64,000 nt of DNA from Mariniphaga sp041687215 (GCF_041687215.1 NZ_JAWLCI010000005.1:65699-129698); one strand, 5' to 3'. Positions 27,018 to 35,772 are shown, numbered from the stretch's first letter. Program-made: numbers and translations. Notes: generated by a model not told the origin, from the letters alone.

Positions 27018-27547
27018 GATATGCAATGGCCATAGATACCAAAAAATGTGTGGGATGTTCCGATTGTGTGGTTGCCTGCCAAACCGAAAATGACGTACCC
27101 ATCGGGTATTGCCGCGACTGGATTGTGGAAGTAACCGACGGAACCTATCCACAACTCGAAATTGAAATTCGTTCCGAACGGTGTAACCACTGCGAAAACT
27201 CACCGTGTGTAAGATGTTGCCCAACCGGGGCAAGCCACTACGAAGACGGTGGAATTGTTACTGTTACACACAATGAATGCATTGGCTGCGGAGCCTGTGT
27301 TGTTAGTTGTCCCTACGATGCGCGGTATTCTCACCCCGAAGGGTATGTAGATAAATGTACGTTTTGTCTGCACCGGATTAAAAAAGGTCAGCAGCCGGCA
27401 TGTGTGGAAGTTTGTCCTACCAAATGCATGTATTTTGGCGATCTGGACGACCCCAATAGCGACGTTTCAAAAATGCTGAAAAAGCGTAAATACAAAACAC
27501 TGATACCCGAAGCGGGTACAAAACCTCATGTGTATTATCTGATATAA
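27014..27547 (+). CDS. psrB: Four-cluster ferredoxin subunit (PsrB/PhsB type)
   Basis: The 177-residue protein carries four cysteine groups for [4Fe-4S] clusters (CVGCSDCVVAC, CNHCENSPCVRCC, CIGCGACVVSC, CTFC with CVEVC). It lacks its own signal peptide, so it probably crosses the membrane with the Tat-signal-bearing catalytic subunit. It relays electrons from the NrfD-type membrane subunit. Its ATG overlaps the upstream stop codon by 4 nt. Confidence 0.93.
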   Translation: MRYAMAIDTKKCVGCSDCVVACQTENDVPIGYCRDWIVEVTDGTYPQLEIEIRSERCNHCENSPCVRCCPTGASHYEDGGIVTVTHNECIGCGACVVSCPYDARYSHPEGYVDKCTFCLHRIKKGQQPACVEVCPTKCMYFGDLDDPNSDVSKMLKKRKYKTLIPEAGTKPHVYYLI

Positions 27548-27557
27548 AACCAGAAAA

Positions 27558-28499
27558 ATGAGAGAAGAAATTATTATTTCGGGAAGATTGAATCCAAATA
27601 TCGATCCCCACCTGGAAATCTGGCACTGGCACATTCCGCTCTACCTGTTTTTGGGCGGTCTGGCCGCCGGAATTCTGTTTTTCGCCAGTCTTTATACCGT
27701 TTTGGGCCAGGAAAACAAATTTCGTGGCGCTGTTCGCCGCGCACCCATCATTGTACCTTTTTTGCTGATTATTGGTTTGGCCGCTTTGTTTCTCGACCTG
27801 CGGCATAAACTTTATTTTTGGCAACTGTACACCACCATAAAAATTCAATCACCCATGTCGTGGGGCGCATGGACCCTGATGGCCGTTACGCCGCTCTCAT
27901 TTGCGTGGGCAGCCATTCACATCCGCGAGTTTTTTCCCAAATGGGACTGGAAATTCTCCATTCTGAAAGAGTTGGAAAAATTTCTGGTCAGATACAAATT
28001 GTACATGGCCTGGATTATCCTGTTTTTTTCGGTTATTCTGGGAATTTACACCGGAATTTTGTTTTCGGCATTTAATGCCCGACCGCTCTGGAATACATCC
28101 ATTCTGGGCCCCTTGTTTTTAACATCCGGGCTTTCAGCAGGCGCTGCGGTAATTATCCTTTTTTCGAAACGAAAAGGAGAACGAATCAATTTTGCCAAAA
28201 TCGATATCATGCTTATTGGCATCGAACTCTTTTTAATCGTTCACATGTTTATGGGATTTCTGGCGAGCACCGAGGTTCAGATTGAAGCGGCCAACCTTTT
28301 TCTTGGCGGGCCATACACCGCGCCATTCTGGATTTTTGTAGTTGTTTTGGGAATGATTCTGCCGGCAGTGCTCGAATTTCTGGAGATTCGAAAATTTCAT
28401 ATTCCAACAGTTATTCCGGTGGTGCTGGTGCTGTTTGGCAGTTTAATGCTGCGTTTTATAATAGCCTACGCCGGCCAGATTAGCCGCTGGCTGTATTAA
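27558..28499 (+). CDS. psrC: NrfD/PsrC-family membrane quinol oxidase subunit
   Basis: The 313-residue protein has about eight hydrophobic helices and begins with HLEIWHWHIPLYLFLGGLAAG, the NrfD/PsrC signature. These subunits oxidise menaquinol in the membrane and pass electrons to the ferredoxin subunit. It starts 10 bp after psrB and completes the three-subunit reductase. Confidence 0.92.
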   Translation: MREEIIISGRLNPNIDPHLEIWHWHIPLYLFLGGLAAGILFFASLYTVLGQENKFRGAVRRAPIIVPFLLIIGLAALFLDLRHKLYFWQLYTTIKIQSPMSWGAWTLMAVTPLSFAWAAIHIREFFPKWDWKFSILKELEKFLVRYKLYMAWIILFFSVILGIYTGILFSAFNARPLWNTSILGPLFLTSGLSAGAAVIILFSKRKGERINFAKIDIMLIGIELFLIVHMFMGFLASTEVQIEAANLFLGGPYTAPFWIFVVVLGMILPAVLEFLEIRKFHIPTVIPVVLVLFGSLMLRFIIAYAGQISRWLY

Positions 28500-28544
28500 T
28501 AATGTTTTAGAAGAAAAATCAAAAATCATTAACATCATAGTATT

Positions 28545-29057
28545 ATGAAACAGAAGAAATACATGAATCCGTACCTCGGAGGCGTATTGCTTGGACTTGT
28601 TCTGATTGTTGCATTCTGGGTTTCGGGCAGGGGTCTTGGCGCCAGTGGTGCTGCCAAAAGTGCCATTGTTGCAGGGGTAAAAACTGTTGCGCCTGCACAT
28701 ATTGAGAAATCGGTATTTTACAGCGATTACATGGAAACCCACCCCAATCCATTAAGTGAATGGCTGGTATTTCAAATGTTGGGTGTAATAGTTGGTGGCT
28801 TTGTGTCAGGTGCCATTGCCGGACGGTTAAAATTTAAGGTTGAAAAATCACCGAAAATCACCAACAAAACCCGAATCATTTTTGCCGTTTTAGGTGGGAT
28901 TTTCTTTGGATTTGGTTCGCAACTGGGACGCGGTTGTACCAGCGGTTCGGCACTAACAGGCATGGCTGTGCTTTCACTCAGCGGCTTTTTGTCCATGGCA
29001 GCCATTTTCGGAACCGCCTTCGCGCTGGCGTACTTTGCCCGCAAATTATGGATTTAA
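28545..29057 (+). CDS. YeeE/YedE-type sulfur transporter, N-terminal half protein
   Basis: The 170-residue membrane protein corresponds to the first half of a YeeE/YedE (TsuA) thiosulfate transporter. It has a conserved Cys131 in the GRGCTSGSALTGMA loop. The second half is a separate gene 33 bp downstream. The same two-part organisation recurs at 38233-38779, so the split is a stable architecture and not a frameshift. It likely moves thiosulfate or sulfane sulfur across the inner membrane. Confidence 0.85.
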   Translation: MKQKKYMNPYLGGVLLGLVLIVAFWVSGRGLGASGAAKSAIVAGVKTVAPAHIEKSVFYSDYMETHPNPLSEWLVFQMLGVIVGGFVSGAIAGRLKFKVEKSPKITNKTRIIFAVLGGIFFGFGSQLGRGCTSGSALTGMAVLSLSGFLSMAAIFGTAFALAYFARKLWI

Positions 29058-29090
29058 TTTTCTAATTATTAATCAATTATCATTTAAAAA

Positions 29091-29693
29091 ATGGGACCAT
29101 TAATTGTAAACGAAATAATTTCACAGAATACCAACCTGTTTCTGGCATTTGTCATCGGAATCGGGTTCGGTTTTGTGCTTGAAGCCAACGGTTTTTCTTC
29201 CAGCCGACGATTGGCTGGCATGTTTTACGGCTACGACACCACTGTTTTAAAAGTTTTCTTCACGGCAGCCATTGTTGGCTCAGTCGGACTGTTGTTTATG
29301 AGTCTTTTCAAATGGATTGACCTGAGTTACATTTACATCAACCCGACTTACCTTTGGTCCACACTGGGTGGCGGTGTGATTATGGGGGCCGGATTTATTC
29401 TGGGCGGCTACTGCCCCGGAACCTCTTTTTGCGCGGCTTCCATCGGAAAACTCGATGCATTGGCGTTTATTGGCGGAATGTTCATCGGCATTTTTATTTT
29501 TGCCGAAGGTTATCCGTTATGGGAAAACTTTTACAATGCCAAATTTCTGGGAGCTCCATTGTTAAGCGATTATTTCGGCGCATCACGCGGGTTATTAACC
29601 TTTTTAGTTATTTTGGTGGCGCTCGGAATGTTCTGGGTTGGCGAATGGGCCGAGAAAAAATTTGCACGCGAAGATTATAAAATGAATCAATAG
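29091..29693 (+). CDS. YeeE/YedE-type sulfur transporter, C-terminal half protein
   Basis: The 200-residue membrane protein carries the second-half signature with Cys108 and Cys114 (GGYCPGTSFCAAS). In Spirochaeta TsuA, cysteines lining the pore are thought to relay thiosulfate through S-S-H bonding; the corresponding cysteines of this pair are distributed over the two half-proteins. It is followed by the rhodanese-like gene after 56 bp. Confidence 0.85.
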   Translation: MGPLIVNEIISQNTNLFLAFVIGIGFGFVLEANGFSSSRRLAGMFYGYDTTVLKVFFTAAIVGSVGLLFMSLFKWIDLSYIYINPTYLWSTLGGGVIMGAGFILGGYCPGTSFCAASIGKLDALAFIGGMFIGIFIFAEGYPLWENFYNAKFLGAPLLSDYFGASRGLLTFLVILVALGMFWVGEWAEKKFAREDYKMNQ

Positions 29694-29749
29694 GTTAAAA
29701 GTGAACTAAAATTTAATAAATTTGTTGAAAATCAAAATAATACAATAAG

Positions 29750-30373
29750 ATGAAAGCACGATTAATACTGGCATCAACTTTAATTCCATTGGGATTAATT
29801 ATTGCAGCTGTGCCTGAAAATACCACAAAACCTTACAAATTAACAGCCGATGAGTTACTGGAAGAGGTGAAAAGCGGAACACAGTTTATTGGCCCCGACC
29901 AGGTTGCCGACATGGTGATTTCCAACGACCCGTCGTTGCAACTGATTGACGTGAGAAGCGCAGCGGAATACGAAAAGTTTAACCTGCCCAATTCCATCAA
30001 CATTCCACTGGTGGATATTCTGAATCCCGAGTGGGAAGAGTACATCAACCAGGATGTAAATTTGAATGTGTTTTACTCCAACGGCACAAACGATGCTAAC
30101 CAGGCGTGGATGATTACCCGCCAGCTTGGCTACAAAAACAATTACGTTTTGCAGGGCGGTTTAAACTACTGGGCTGAAACGGTTTTGAATCCTGAAGCGC
30201 CGGCCAGTACAAGTCCTAACGAAGAAATTTTAAAGTACAATTTACGCAAAGGCGCCGGAATGGCCCTGGGTGGCGAAGCGGCTGAAACCGCACCTGCCAT
30301 TGGATCACCCAGCACACCAAAACCTCCGGTGCAGAAAAGAGCAACCAAAAAACCTGTGCAGGGAGGTTGCTGA
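29750..30373 (+). CDS. Periplasmic rhodanese-like protein without catalytic Cys, with C-terminal Gly-Gly-Cys tail
   Basis: An N-terminal hydrophobic signal or anchor (RLILASTLIPLGLIIAA) precedes a rhodanese fold with the IDVRSAAEYEKFNLPNSINIP motif. At the active-site loop, where cysteine normally follows the hvhy strand, there is Ser110 (VFYSNGTND). The last 35 residues are Pro/Lys-rich and end in GGC, the only cysteine of the protein. That places one reactive thiol on a flexible C-terminal arm, reminiscent of DsrC-type sulfur carriers. A role handing sulfane sulfur between the reductase and YeeE is inferred from context. Confidence 0.75.
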   Translation: MKARLILASTLIPLGLIIAAVPENTTKPYKLTADELLEEVKSGTQFIGPDQVADMVISNDPSLQLIDVRSAAEYEKFNLPNSINIPLVDILNPEWEEYINQDVNLNVFYSNGTNDANQAWMITRQLGYKNNYVLQGGLNYWAETVLNPEAPASTSPNEEILKYNLRKGAGMALGGEAAETAPAIGSPSTPKPPVQKRATKKPVQGGC

Positions 30374-30398
30374 TGTGTAATTGAAATATTTGTATTTG

Positions 30399-30514
30399 TT
30401 CTCCGAGTTTATTTTCCTAAACTTGTAAGGCAAGGAATTTAAACCGACGGGATGGGCCGGAAACAGCAAATCCTCCCGAGTTCAGCAGTTGTTGGAATGA
30501 ATTGGAAAGGAGAA
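30399..30514 (+). ncRNA. Structured 5' leader, candidate cofactor riboswitch (Moco-like) before the TSUP/Moco operon
   Basis: TTCTCC (30399-30404) can pair with GGAGAA (30509-30514), which contains the ribosome-binding site AAAGGAG of the next gene. Inside lie an 8-bp hairpin (30404-30411 with 30418-30425) and a CGGGA/TCCCG stem (30448-30452 with 30474-30478) capped by a purine-rich loop with GGGCCGGAAAC. The CCTCCCG stretch and the 3' TGGAAAGGAG recall the Moco RNA motif, and the operon makes molybdenum cofactor. Class membership is not certain. Confidence 0.5.
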
Positions 30515-30520
30515 ATCTGA

Positions 30521-31252
30521 ATGGAATTTGGAGTCATTTTTTACATTTTAATTTTTGTGACCGCTGTGTTGTACTCTTCGGTAGGACACGGCGGCGCCAG
30601 TGGTTATCTGGCCATCATGGCACTGTTTGCAGTTTCTCCCGAAAACATGCGGGCATCGGCTCTGATTCTGAATCTTTTTGTTGCCGGCATTTCGTTTTAT
30701 TCCTACTTCAAAGGAGGGTTTTTCAGACTGAAACTGCTTTTTCCTTTTATTTTGCTTTCCATTCCCATGTCGTTTTTGGGAGCACGCCTGCAGATTAATC
30801 CCGACGTTTATAAAATGATTCTGGGCATATTTTTACTTTTCGCCATTGGCCGAATGCTTTTTGTAGCCAAAAAACCCGAAAGTACCCGGCCGGTAAAAAT
30901 CCTGTTTGCACTGACAATCGGGGCTTTTCTGGGATTCTTCTCGGGAATGATTGGCATTGGCGGCGGTATTATTTTAAGCCCGATTCTTTTACTGCTTCGG
31001 TGGACTACCATAAAAGAGACTGCAGCTATTTCGGCCATTTTTATTTTTTTGAATTCTGCGGCTGGTATATCAGGTCTCGCTTCCAAAGGAGTTTTGAATC
31101 CGGTACCTGAGATTTACCTCCTGATTGCGCTGGGCATTGCCGGAAGTGTAATCGGTTCGCATTTGGGAAGGGTCAAACTGACGTCCTTCAAACTTACTTA
31201 CCTGCTTGCTGCTGTGCTGCTTTTTGCCAGTTTTAAACTGATTTATTTTTAA
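30521..31252 (+). CDS. TSUP (TauE/SafE) family sulfite/sulfonate exporter
   Basis: The 243-residue membrane protein has two repeats of the TSUP type: GHGGASGYLAIMALF near the start and GMIGIGGGIILSPILLLL in the second half, with about eight helices. TauE/SafE proteins export sulfite or organosulfonates. It begins the molybdenum cofactor operon and follows the sulfur transport genes. Disposal of sulfite formed by thiosulfate reduction is a sensible role. The ATG is preceded by AAAGGAG, which the leader structure can sequester. Confidence 0.85.
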   Translation: MEFGVIFYILIFVTAVLYSSVGHGGASGYLAIMALFAVSPENMRASALILNLFVAGISFYSYFKGGFFRLKLLFPFILLSIPMSFLGARLQINPDVYKMILGIFLLFAIGRMLFVAKKPESTRPVKILFALTIGAFLGFFSGMIGIGGGIILSPILLLLRWTTIKETAAISAIFIFLNSAAGISGLASKGVLNPVPEIYLLIALGIAGSVIGSHLGRVKLTSFKLTYLLAAVLLFASFKLIYF

Positions 31253-31254
31253 CC

Positions 31255-31797
31255 ATGGAAGTCACAGCAATCATACTGGCAGGAGGTAAAAGTTCACGAA
31301 TGGGGCGCGAAAAAGGCCTTGCCGGGTTTAACGGAAAACCGTTGGTGCAATCCGCAATCGATGTCTGCAAACAAATTACTTCTGAAATTTTTATCAGCAC
31401 TGGAAATGCAGATTACAGTCGCTTTGGTTTTCCGCTCATTCCAGATAATTTCAGGGAACACGGGCCCATTGGCGGAATTGAGGCCGGATTGACTGCCGCC
31501 AAAACTTCCGGAATTCTTGTTTGTCCGTGTGACATGCCGGGAATCAGCCTGGAGATTTTAAAACGTATTTTACATCAAACCGAAGGGAAAAGGGCTGTGG
31601 TTGCTGCTTCCGTTCAGGGAAAAGTTTTTCCCGTGCTGGGATGGTACAGCAAAACGGCGTTGTCGGTTGTTCAAAAACAGATTGAAAAGGGCGATTTTAA
31701 ACTGATGGCACTGCTCAATGAACTTCAGGCCGAAACTGTGGTAGTGGCTGATGACGAAGCGCTTTTAAATATAAACTATCCGCATGATTTGAAATGA
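31255..31797 (+). CDS. mobA: Molybdenum cofactor guanylyltransferase
   Basis: MobA transfers GMP to molybdopterin to give the bis-MGD cofactor used by PsrA-type enzymes. The nucleotidyltransferase signature LAGGKSSRMGREKG and the metal-binding CPCDMPG segment are present in 180 residues. It begins 2 bp after the TSUP gene and overlaps the next gene by 4 nt. Confidence 0.92.
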   Translation: MEVTAIILAGGKSSRMGREKGLAGFNGKPLVQSAIDVCKQITSEIFISTGNADYSRFGFPLIPDNFREHGPIGGIEAGLTAAKTSGILVCPCDMPGISLEILKRILHQTEGKRAVVAASVQGKVFPVLGWYSKTALSVVQKQIEKGDFKLMALLNELQAETVVVADDEALLNINYPHDLK

Positions 31798-32321
31798 TAC
31801 AGAAACCCAACATATTGCTTGTAGCTGGTACCGGACGGAATATTGGAAAAACCATTACGGTTTGCCGGATTATCGCCCGTCTTGCGCAAGAACACGAGCC
31901 GGTTGGCGTTAAAATTTCACCTCATTTTCACGAATTGGATGGAGACCCGAAATATCTCTTTCAGTCAGAAAATTTTGTGATTGTTGAAGAGAAAAACATT
32001 TCCCGGAAAGACAGTTCACGGATGTTGCAGGCCGGGGCTAAAACGGTGTATTACGTTCAGTGTAAACCCGGTTATTTAGCCGGCGCAATGGATTATTTGC
32101 TTCCATTGCTGGGTTCTGAATCGCCTGTAACTGTTGAGTCGGGCGGATTGTACGATATCCTGGAACCCGGGCTGTTGATTTTCATCACGGGTAAAGAAGT
32201 GAAAAAAAATTTTCTTTTCAGGTCCGAAACTCGTGTTTTGCATTTGAATGCTGAAGATGTACAGCAATTTACAGGAGAAAATATTCATTTTATTAACGGA
32301 AAAATTGCAATCGATGCTTGA
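31794..32321 (+). CDS. P-loop protein, MobB-like
   Basis: The 175-residue protein has a Walker A motif GTGRNIGKT (residues 12-20) at its N-terminus and no membrane segment. MobB proteins are small GTPases assisting MobA, but the remainder here, with a KISPHFHELDGD segment and a QCKPGYL region, diverges from typical MobB. The neighbours (mobA before, moeA after, overlapping at both ends) place it in cofactor synthesis. The call is by context and P-loop. Confidence 0.6.
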   Translation: MIQKPNILLVAGTGRNIGKTITVCRIIARLAQEHEPVGVKISPHFHELDGDPKYLFQSENFVIVEEKNISRKDSSRMLQAGAKTVYYVQCKPGYLAGAMDYLLPLLGSESPVTVESGGLYDILEPGLLIFITGKEVKKNFLFRSETRVLHLNAEDVQQFTGENIHFINGKIAIDA

Positions 32322-33489
32322 ATATAAAACTGCGCTTGATTTAATTCTTTCAACGGCTCAACCGCTGTCAGCCGAAAAAGTTGAACTGCAAAAATCACTG
32401 AAACGGGTTTTGGCAGAGGATATTTTTCACGACATGGACATGCCGCCCTTTAACAAATCGGCAATGGACGGCTTTGCCTGCCGGCGGGAAGATTTGCACA
32501 ACGAGCTGGAAATCATTGAAACCATTTATGCCGGCAAACTGCCCGAAAAAAAGCTGCAGAAAAATCAGGGTTATAAAATAATGACAGGAGCTGTGGTTCC
32601 AGAAGGCGCCGATGTGGTATTTAAAAAAGAAGATGCCGAATTGATTGGTATCAACAAGGTGATTTGCAGAAATCCGGGAACCCGAAATAACATTTGTTAC
32701 CGCGGCGAAGACATTAGAACCGGGGAAAAAATTCTTGGAAAAGGTACATTGATTGCACCGAAGCATCTGCCGGCGCTGGCCGGAGCAGGAATTACCCATC
32801 CCATGGTTTTACGGCGACCTTTAGTTACGGTTTTTGCTACCGGCACCGAGTTAGTAGAACCTGGTGAAAAACCATTGTCGTTTCAGATTCGCAATTCCAA
32901 TTCAGCACAACTGATTGGCCAGATTTCGGAATTAAATATTCAAGCCGGTTACGGCGGAATCATTAGCGATGAAGAATCTCTGCTGGCTGAAAAACTATCC
33001 GGAGCGCTGAATTTCAGTGATGTTGTGATGCTTACCGGTGGTGTTTCGGTTGGCGATTTCGACCTGATTCCCGAAATTCTTGCAAAACTTGATTATGAAA
33101 TTCTGGTCACTGCCACTGCAATTAAACCTGGCAAACCAATGGTTTTTGCTCGTAAAGGGGAAAAGTATTGTTTAGGTTTGTCGGGAAACCCGGTGTCGTC
33201 GTTCGTGCAGTTTGAGCTGTATGCAAAACCATTTTTGTACGCTCTGATGGGATACAATTTTCAACCTGAAATATTAAAATTACCTTTGGGAACAGCATTG
33301 AAATGGAGAAAACAGGACCGGCTGAATTTTATTCCGGTAAACATTACTTCCGAAATGGAAGTTTTACCGGTGGAGTTTCATGGTTCTGCACACATCAATG
33401 CATTGAGCAATGCAACCCATTTGATGGAGATACACAAAGGCGTTGAGAAAATTGAAAAAGGGGAATTGGTAAATGTTCGACCGATATAA
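32314..33489 (+). CDS. moeA: Molybdopterin molybdenumtransferase
   Basis: MoeA inserts molybdate into adenylylated molybdopterin. The PPFNKSAMDGFA motif near residue 45, the IMTGAVVPEGAD segment, and TGGVSVGDFD followed by GLSGNPVSSFVQFE are characteristic. ATG at 32314 overlaps the previous stop codon and gives 391 aa; the frame open upstream belongs inside the P-loop gene. moaA overlaps its 3' end by 17 nt. Confidence 0.95.
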   Translation: MLEYKTALDLILSTAQPLSAEKVELQKSLKRVLAEDIFHDMDMPPFNKSAMDGFACRREDLHNELEIIETIYAGKLPEKKLQKNQGYKIMTGAVVPEGADVVFKKEDAELIGINKVICRNPGTRNNICYRGEDIRTGEKILGKGTLIAPKHLPALAGAGITHPMVLRRPLVTVFATGTELVEPGEKPLSFQIRNSNSAQLIGQISELNIQAGYGGIISDEESLLAEKLSGALNFSDVVMLTGGVSVGDFDLIPEILAKLDYEILVTATAIKPGKPMVFARKGEKYCLGLSGNPVSSFVQFELYAKPFLYALMGYNFQPEILKLPLGTALKWRKQDRLNFIPVNITSEMEVLPVEFHGSAHINALSNATHLMEIHKGVEKIEKGELVNVRPI

Positions 33490-34273
33490 CAGAAATATTA
33501 CCTATTTGCGCATTTCGGTTACCGACCGTTGTAACCTGCGTTGTGTTTACTGCATGCCTGCAGGGGGAATTCAACTGCTTAAAAAAGAAGAGATTCTGAG
33601 TCTCGAAGAGATTGCAGAAGTGGTAAAAGTTGGTGCAGAACTGGGCATAAAAAAAGTGCGCCTGACCGGCGGTGAACCATTGGTGCGAAAAGGTGTAACA
33701 GACCTGGTTGCCATGATTTCTGCAATTGACGGAATTGAAGAGGTTACCATGACAACCAACGGCGTTTTGCTTTCCAAATATGCGGCAGGTCTGAAAGAAG
33801 CGGGGCTTAGCCGCGTGAACATCAGTCTCGATTCGGTTTCATCCGAAAAGTATTCTAAAATTACGCGGGGCGGAAAATTGCAAGATGTTTTTACAGGAAT
33901 TCGTGCAGCCCAAAAGGCCGGATTAACACCCATCAAAATAAATGCGGTAAAACTCAAAAACGAAAACAATGAGCAATTTGATGAAATCAGGAAATTTGCT
34001 GCTGATGAAGAACTTAAGCTGAGATTTATTACCCAAATGGATTTGAGAACCGGCGAATTTTCGCAGGTTGAAGGCGGGGAAGGCGGAAACTGTGTGATTT
34101 GCAACCGGCTTCGGCTGACGGCAAACGGGATGATTAAGCCCTGTCTGTTCAGCAACAAAGAGTACAACATCAGAGAATACGGAATTAAAGAAGCATTTTT
34201 ACTGGCACTGAACGCTAAACCCAAAGAGGGAGCAGTGAACAGCAATGGCAGCTTTTACAACATCGGAGGATAA
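33473..34273 (+). CDS. moaA: Cyclic pyranopterin phosphate synthase, compact form
   Basis: MoaA is the radical-SAM enzyme starting molybdopterin synthesis from GTP. The SAM cluster cysteines are Cys20, Cys24 and Cys27 (CNLRCVYC). The second cluster cysteines are Cys207, Cys210 and Cys224 (CVICNRL then PCLFS), and the essential C-terminal Gly-Gly (residues 265-266) is present. At 266 aa it is about 60 residues shorter than usual: the segment between the barrel (RFITQMD) and the second cluster is only about 17 residues. The frame is continuous, so this looks like a compact functional variant. Confidence 0.88.
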   Translation: MFDRYNRNITYLRISVTDRCNLRCVYCMPAGGIQLLKKEEILSLEEIAEVVKVGAELGIKKVRLTGGEPLVRKGVTDLVAMISAIDGIEEVTMTTNGVLLSKYAAGLKEAGLSRVNISLDSVSSEKYSKITRGGKLQDVFTGIRAAQKAGLTPIKINAVKLKNENNEQFDEIRKFAADEELKLRFITQMDLRTGEFSQVEGGEGGNCVICNRLRLTANGMIKPCLFSNKEYNIREYGIKEAFLLALNAKPKEGAVNSNGSFYNIGG

Positions 34274-34274
34274 T

Positions 34275-34724
34275 ATGGCAGAAAAATTTTCACATTTGAA
34301 CGAAAGGGGAGAGGCAAGCATGGTGGATGTAGGTGCAAAACCAGACCAGCAGCGTGAAGCCAAAGCTTCGGGAAAAATATTTCTTCAGCCCAAAACGCTG
34401 GAACTCATAAAAAGCAATTCCATTGAAAAAGGCGATATTTTTTCGGTGGCGCGTATTGCCGGAATTCAGGCGGCAAAAAACACATTCAACCTCATTCCGC
34501 TCTGTCACCAGTTGCAGCTGACCAAAATTGCAGTGGATTTTTCGGTGGAAGACGATGGCATCCGGGTTTTATCGTTGGCAAAATGCACCGGAAAAACCGG
34601 TGTGGAAATGGAAGCACTTACAGCGGTAAATGTAGCACTGCTAACTATTTACGACATGTGCAAGGCGGTGGATAAACAAATGACAATGGGCGAAATTAAA
34701 CTGGTGGAGAAACATAAAAAATGA
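34275..34724 (+). CDS. moaC: Cyclic pyranopterin monophosphate synthase
   Basis: MoaC acts with MoaA to form cyclic pyranopterin monophosphate. Its signatures are FSHLNERGEASMVDVGAK at the start, LIPLCHQLQLT in the middle and a conserved TGVEMEALTAVNVALLTIYDMCKA near the end. ATG at 34275 with GGAGGA at 34265-34270 is chosen over an upstream in-frame ATG that overlaps moaA; this gives 149 aa. Confidence 0.95.
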   Translation: MAEKFSHLNERGEASMVDVGAKPDQQREAKASGKIFLQPKTLELIKSNSIEKGDIFSVARIAGIQAAKNTFNLIPLCHQLQLTKIAVDFSVEDDGIRVLSLAKCTGKTGVEMEALTAVNVALLTIYDMCKAVDKQMTMGEIKLVEKHKK

Positions 34725-35650
34725 CGCAGGTAAAAATAAAATCACTGAATCTTTCCGAAAAGAAAGGCACAATAAAAGTGCCTGTTAATGCGGTTGAAAT
34801 AACCGAAACCGGCCTAAAAAACGATGCACATGCAGGCCACTGGCACCGCCAGGTGAGTATGCTGGGCTTGGAAAGTCTGAAAAAGGCGGAGGAACAAAAT
34901 AGCCGGGCATTCCAATTTGGCGATTTTGGCGAAAACATTACCACCGAAGGACTGGAGCTGCACAAAACCAATATTCTCGACCGGTTTGTGTCGGGCAATG
35001 TTATTTTGGAAGTAACCCAGATTGGCAAAAAGTGCCACAAAGGTTGCGAAATCATGAAAATTACGGGGAATTGCATTATGCCCATCGAAGGAATTTTCTG
35101 CCGGGTGATACAAACCGGAAAACTACAGGTGAACGATGAGTTGACCTATATTCCGCGTAAAATTAAAATTTCGGTGATTACGCTGAGTGACAGGGCTTAT
35201 AATGGCATTTACAAAGATAAAAGTGGACCCCATGCCGCCAAAATGCTAAAAGACTTTTTTGCCGGGAACAACAGGCCGGTTCAACTGGAAAAAGTAATAA
35301 TTCCCGATGATGAAACCATGCTGCAAAAAGCGATTCAGAAAGCGGTGCACGAAAATGCTGACATCGTGGTAACCACCGGTGGAACCGGCATCGGAAGCCG
35401 CGACATCACTCCCGATGTTGTTCAAAAAATGCTTGATAAGGAAATTCCGGGAATTATGGAGCTCATCCGGTATAAATACGGTTCGGCAAAACCCAATGCG
35501 CTGTTAAGCCGCAGCATTGCCGGGGTGATTAAACAATCGTTGGTTTATGTGCTGCCCGGCAGCGTTGGCGCTGTGAATGAATACCTGACAGAAATTACAC
35601 CAACCCTGGAGCACTCACTGCGCATGATAAACAACATCGATTCGCATTAG
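34721..35650 (+). CDS. MOSC domain - MoaB/MogA fusion protein
   Basis: The first 145 residues are a MOSC domain with the sulfur-handling cysteine region QIGKKCHKGCEI; MOSC domains occur in molybdenum-cofactor sulfurases and carriers. From about residue 148 a MogA/MoaB adenylyltransferase domain follows (ISVITLSDRAYNG, VVTTGGTGIGSRDITPD, LPGSVGAVNEYL). The fusion thus joins adenylylation of molybdopterin with a cofactor-binding or sulfur-carrying domain. It overlaps moaC by 4 nt and ends the operon. Confidence 0.88.
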   Translation: MTQVKIKSLNLSEKKGTIKVPVNAVEITETGLKNDAHAGHWHRQVSMLGLESLKKAEEQNSRAFQFGDFGENITTEGLELHKTNILDRFVSGNVILEVTQIGKKCHKGCEIMKITGNCIMPIEGIFCRVIQTGKLQVNDELTYIPRKIKISVITLSDRAYNGIYKDKSGPHAAKMLKDFFAGNNRPVQLEKVIIPDDETMLQKAIQKAVHENADIVVTTGGTGIGSRDITPDVVQKMLDKEIPGIMELIRYKYGSAKPNALLSRSIAGVIKQSLVYVLPGSVGAVNEYLTEITPTLEHSLRMINNIDSH

Positions 35651-35681
35651 ATCTTAAGTTGAAATTGTTACTTTCTGTTTT

Positions 35682-35711
35682 AAGCTGTTCAGTTGGTGGG
35701 CAGCTTTTTTT
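35682..35711 (+). terminator. Weak terminator after the Moco operon
   Basis: AAGCTG (35682-35687) pairs with CAGCTT (35701-35706) around a 13-base loop and continues into a run of seven T. The stem is short, so read-through is possible. Confidence 0.5.
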
Positions 35712-35772
35712 CTTGAAAATTTGGAGGTTCAAAAACTTTATTTTTTGTGATTTGATATATTTTATTTTGAGT

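Noticed and set aside
28545..29693. Frameshift splitting a single yeeE gene into two pieces
   Set aside because: Each half has its own start and a spacer of 33 bp, and the same split recurs at 38233-38776 in a diverged copy, so the two-gene form is genuine.
33473..34273. moaA as a pseudogene because of its short length
   Set aside because: All six cluster cysteines, the radical-SAM core and the C-terminal Gly-Gly are in one continuous frame with overlapping neighbours.
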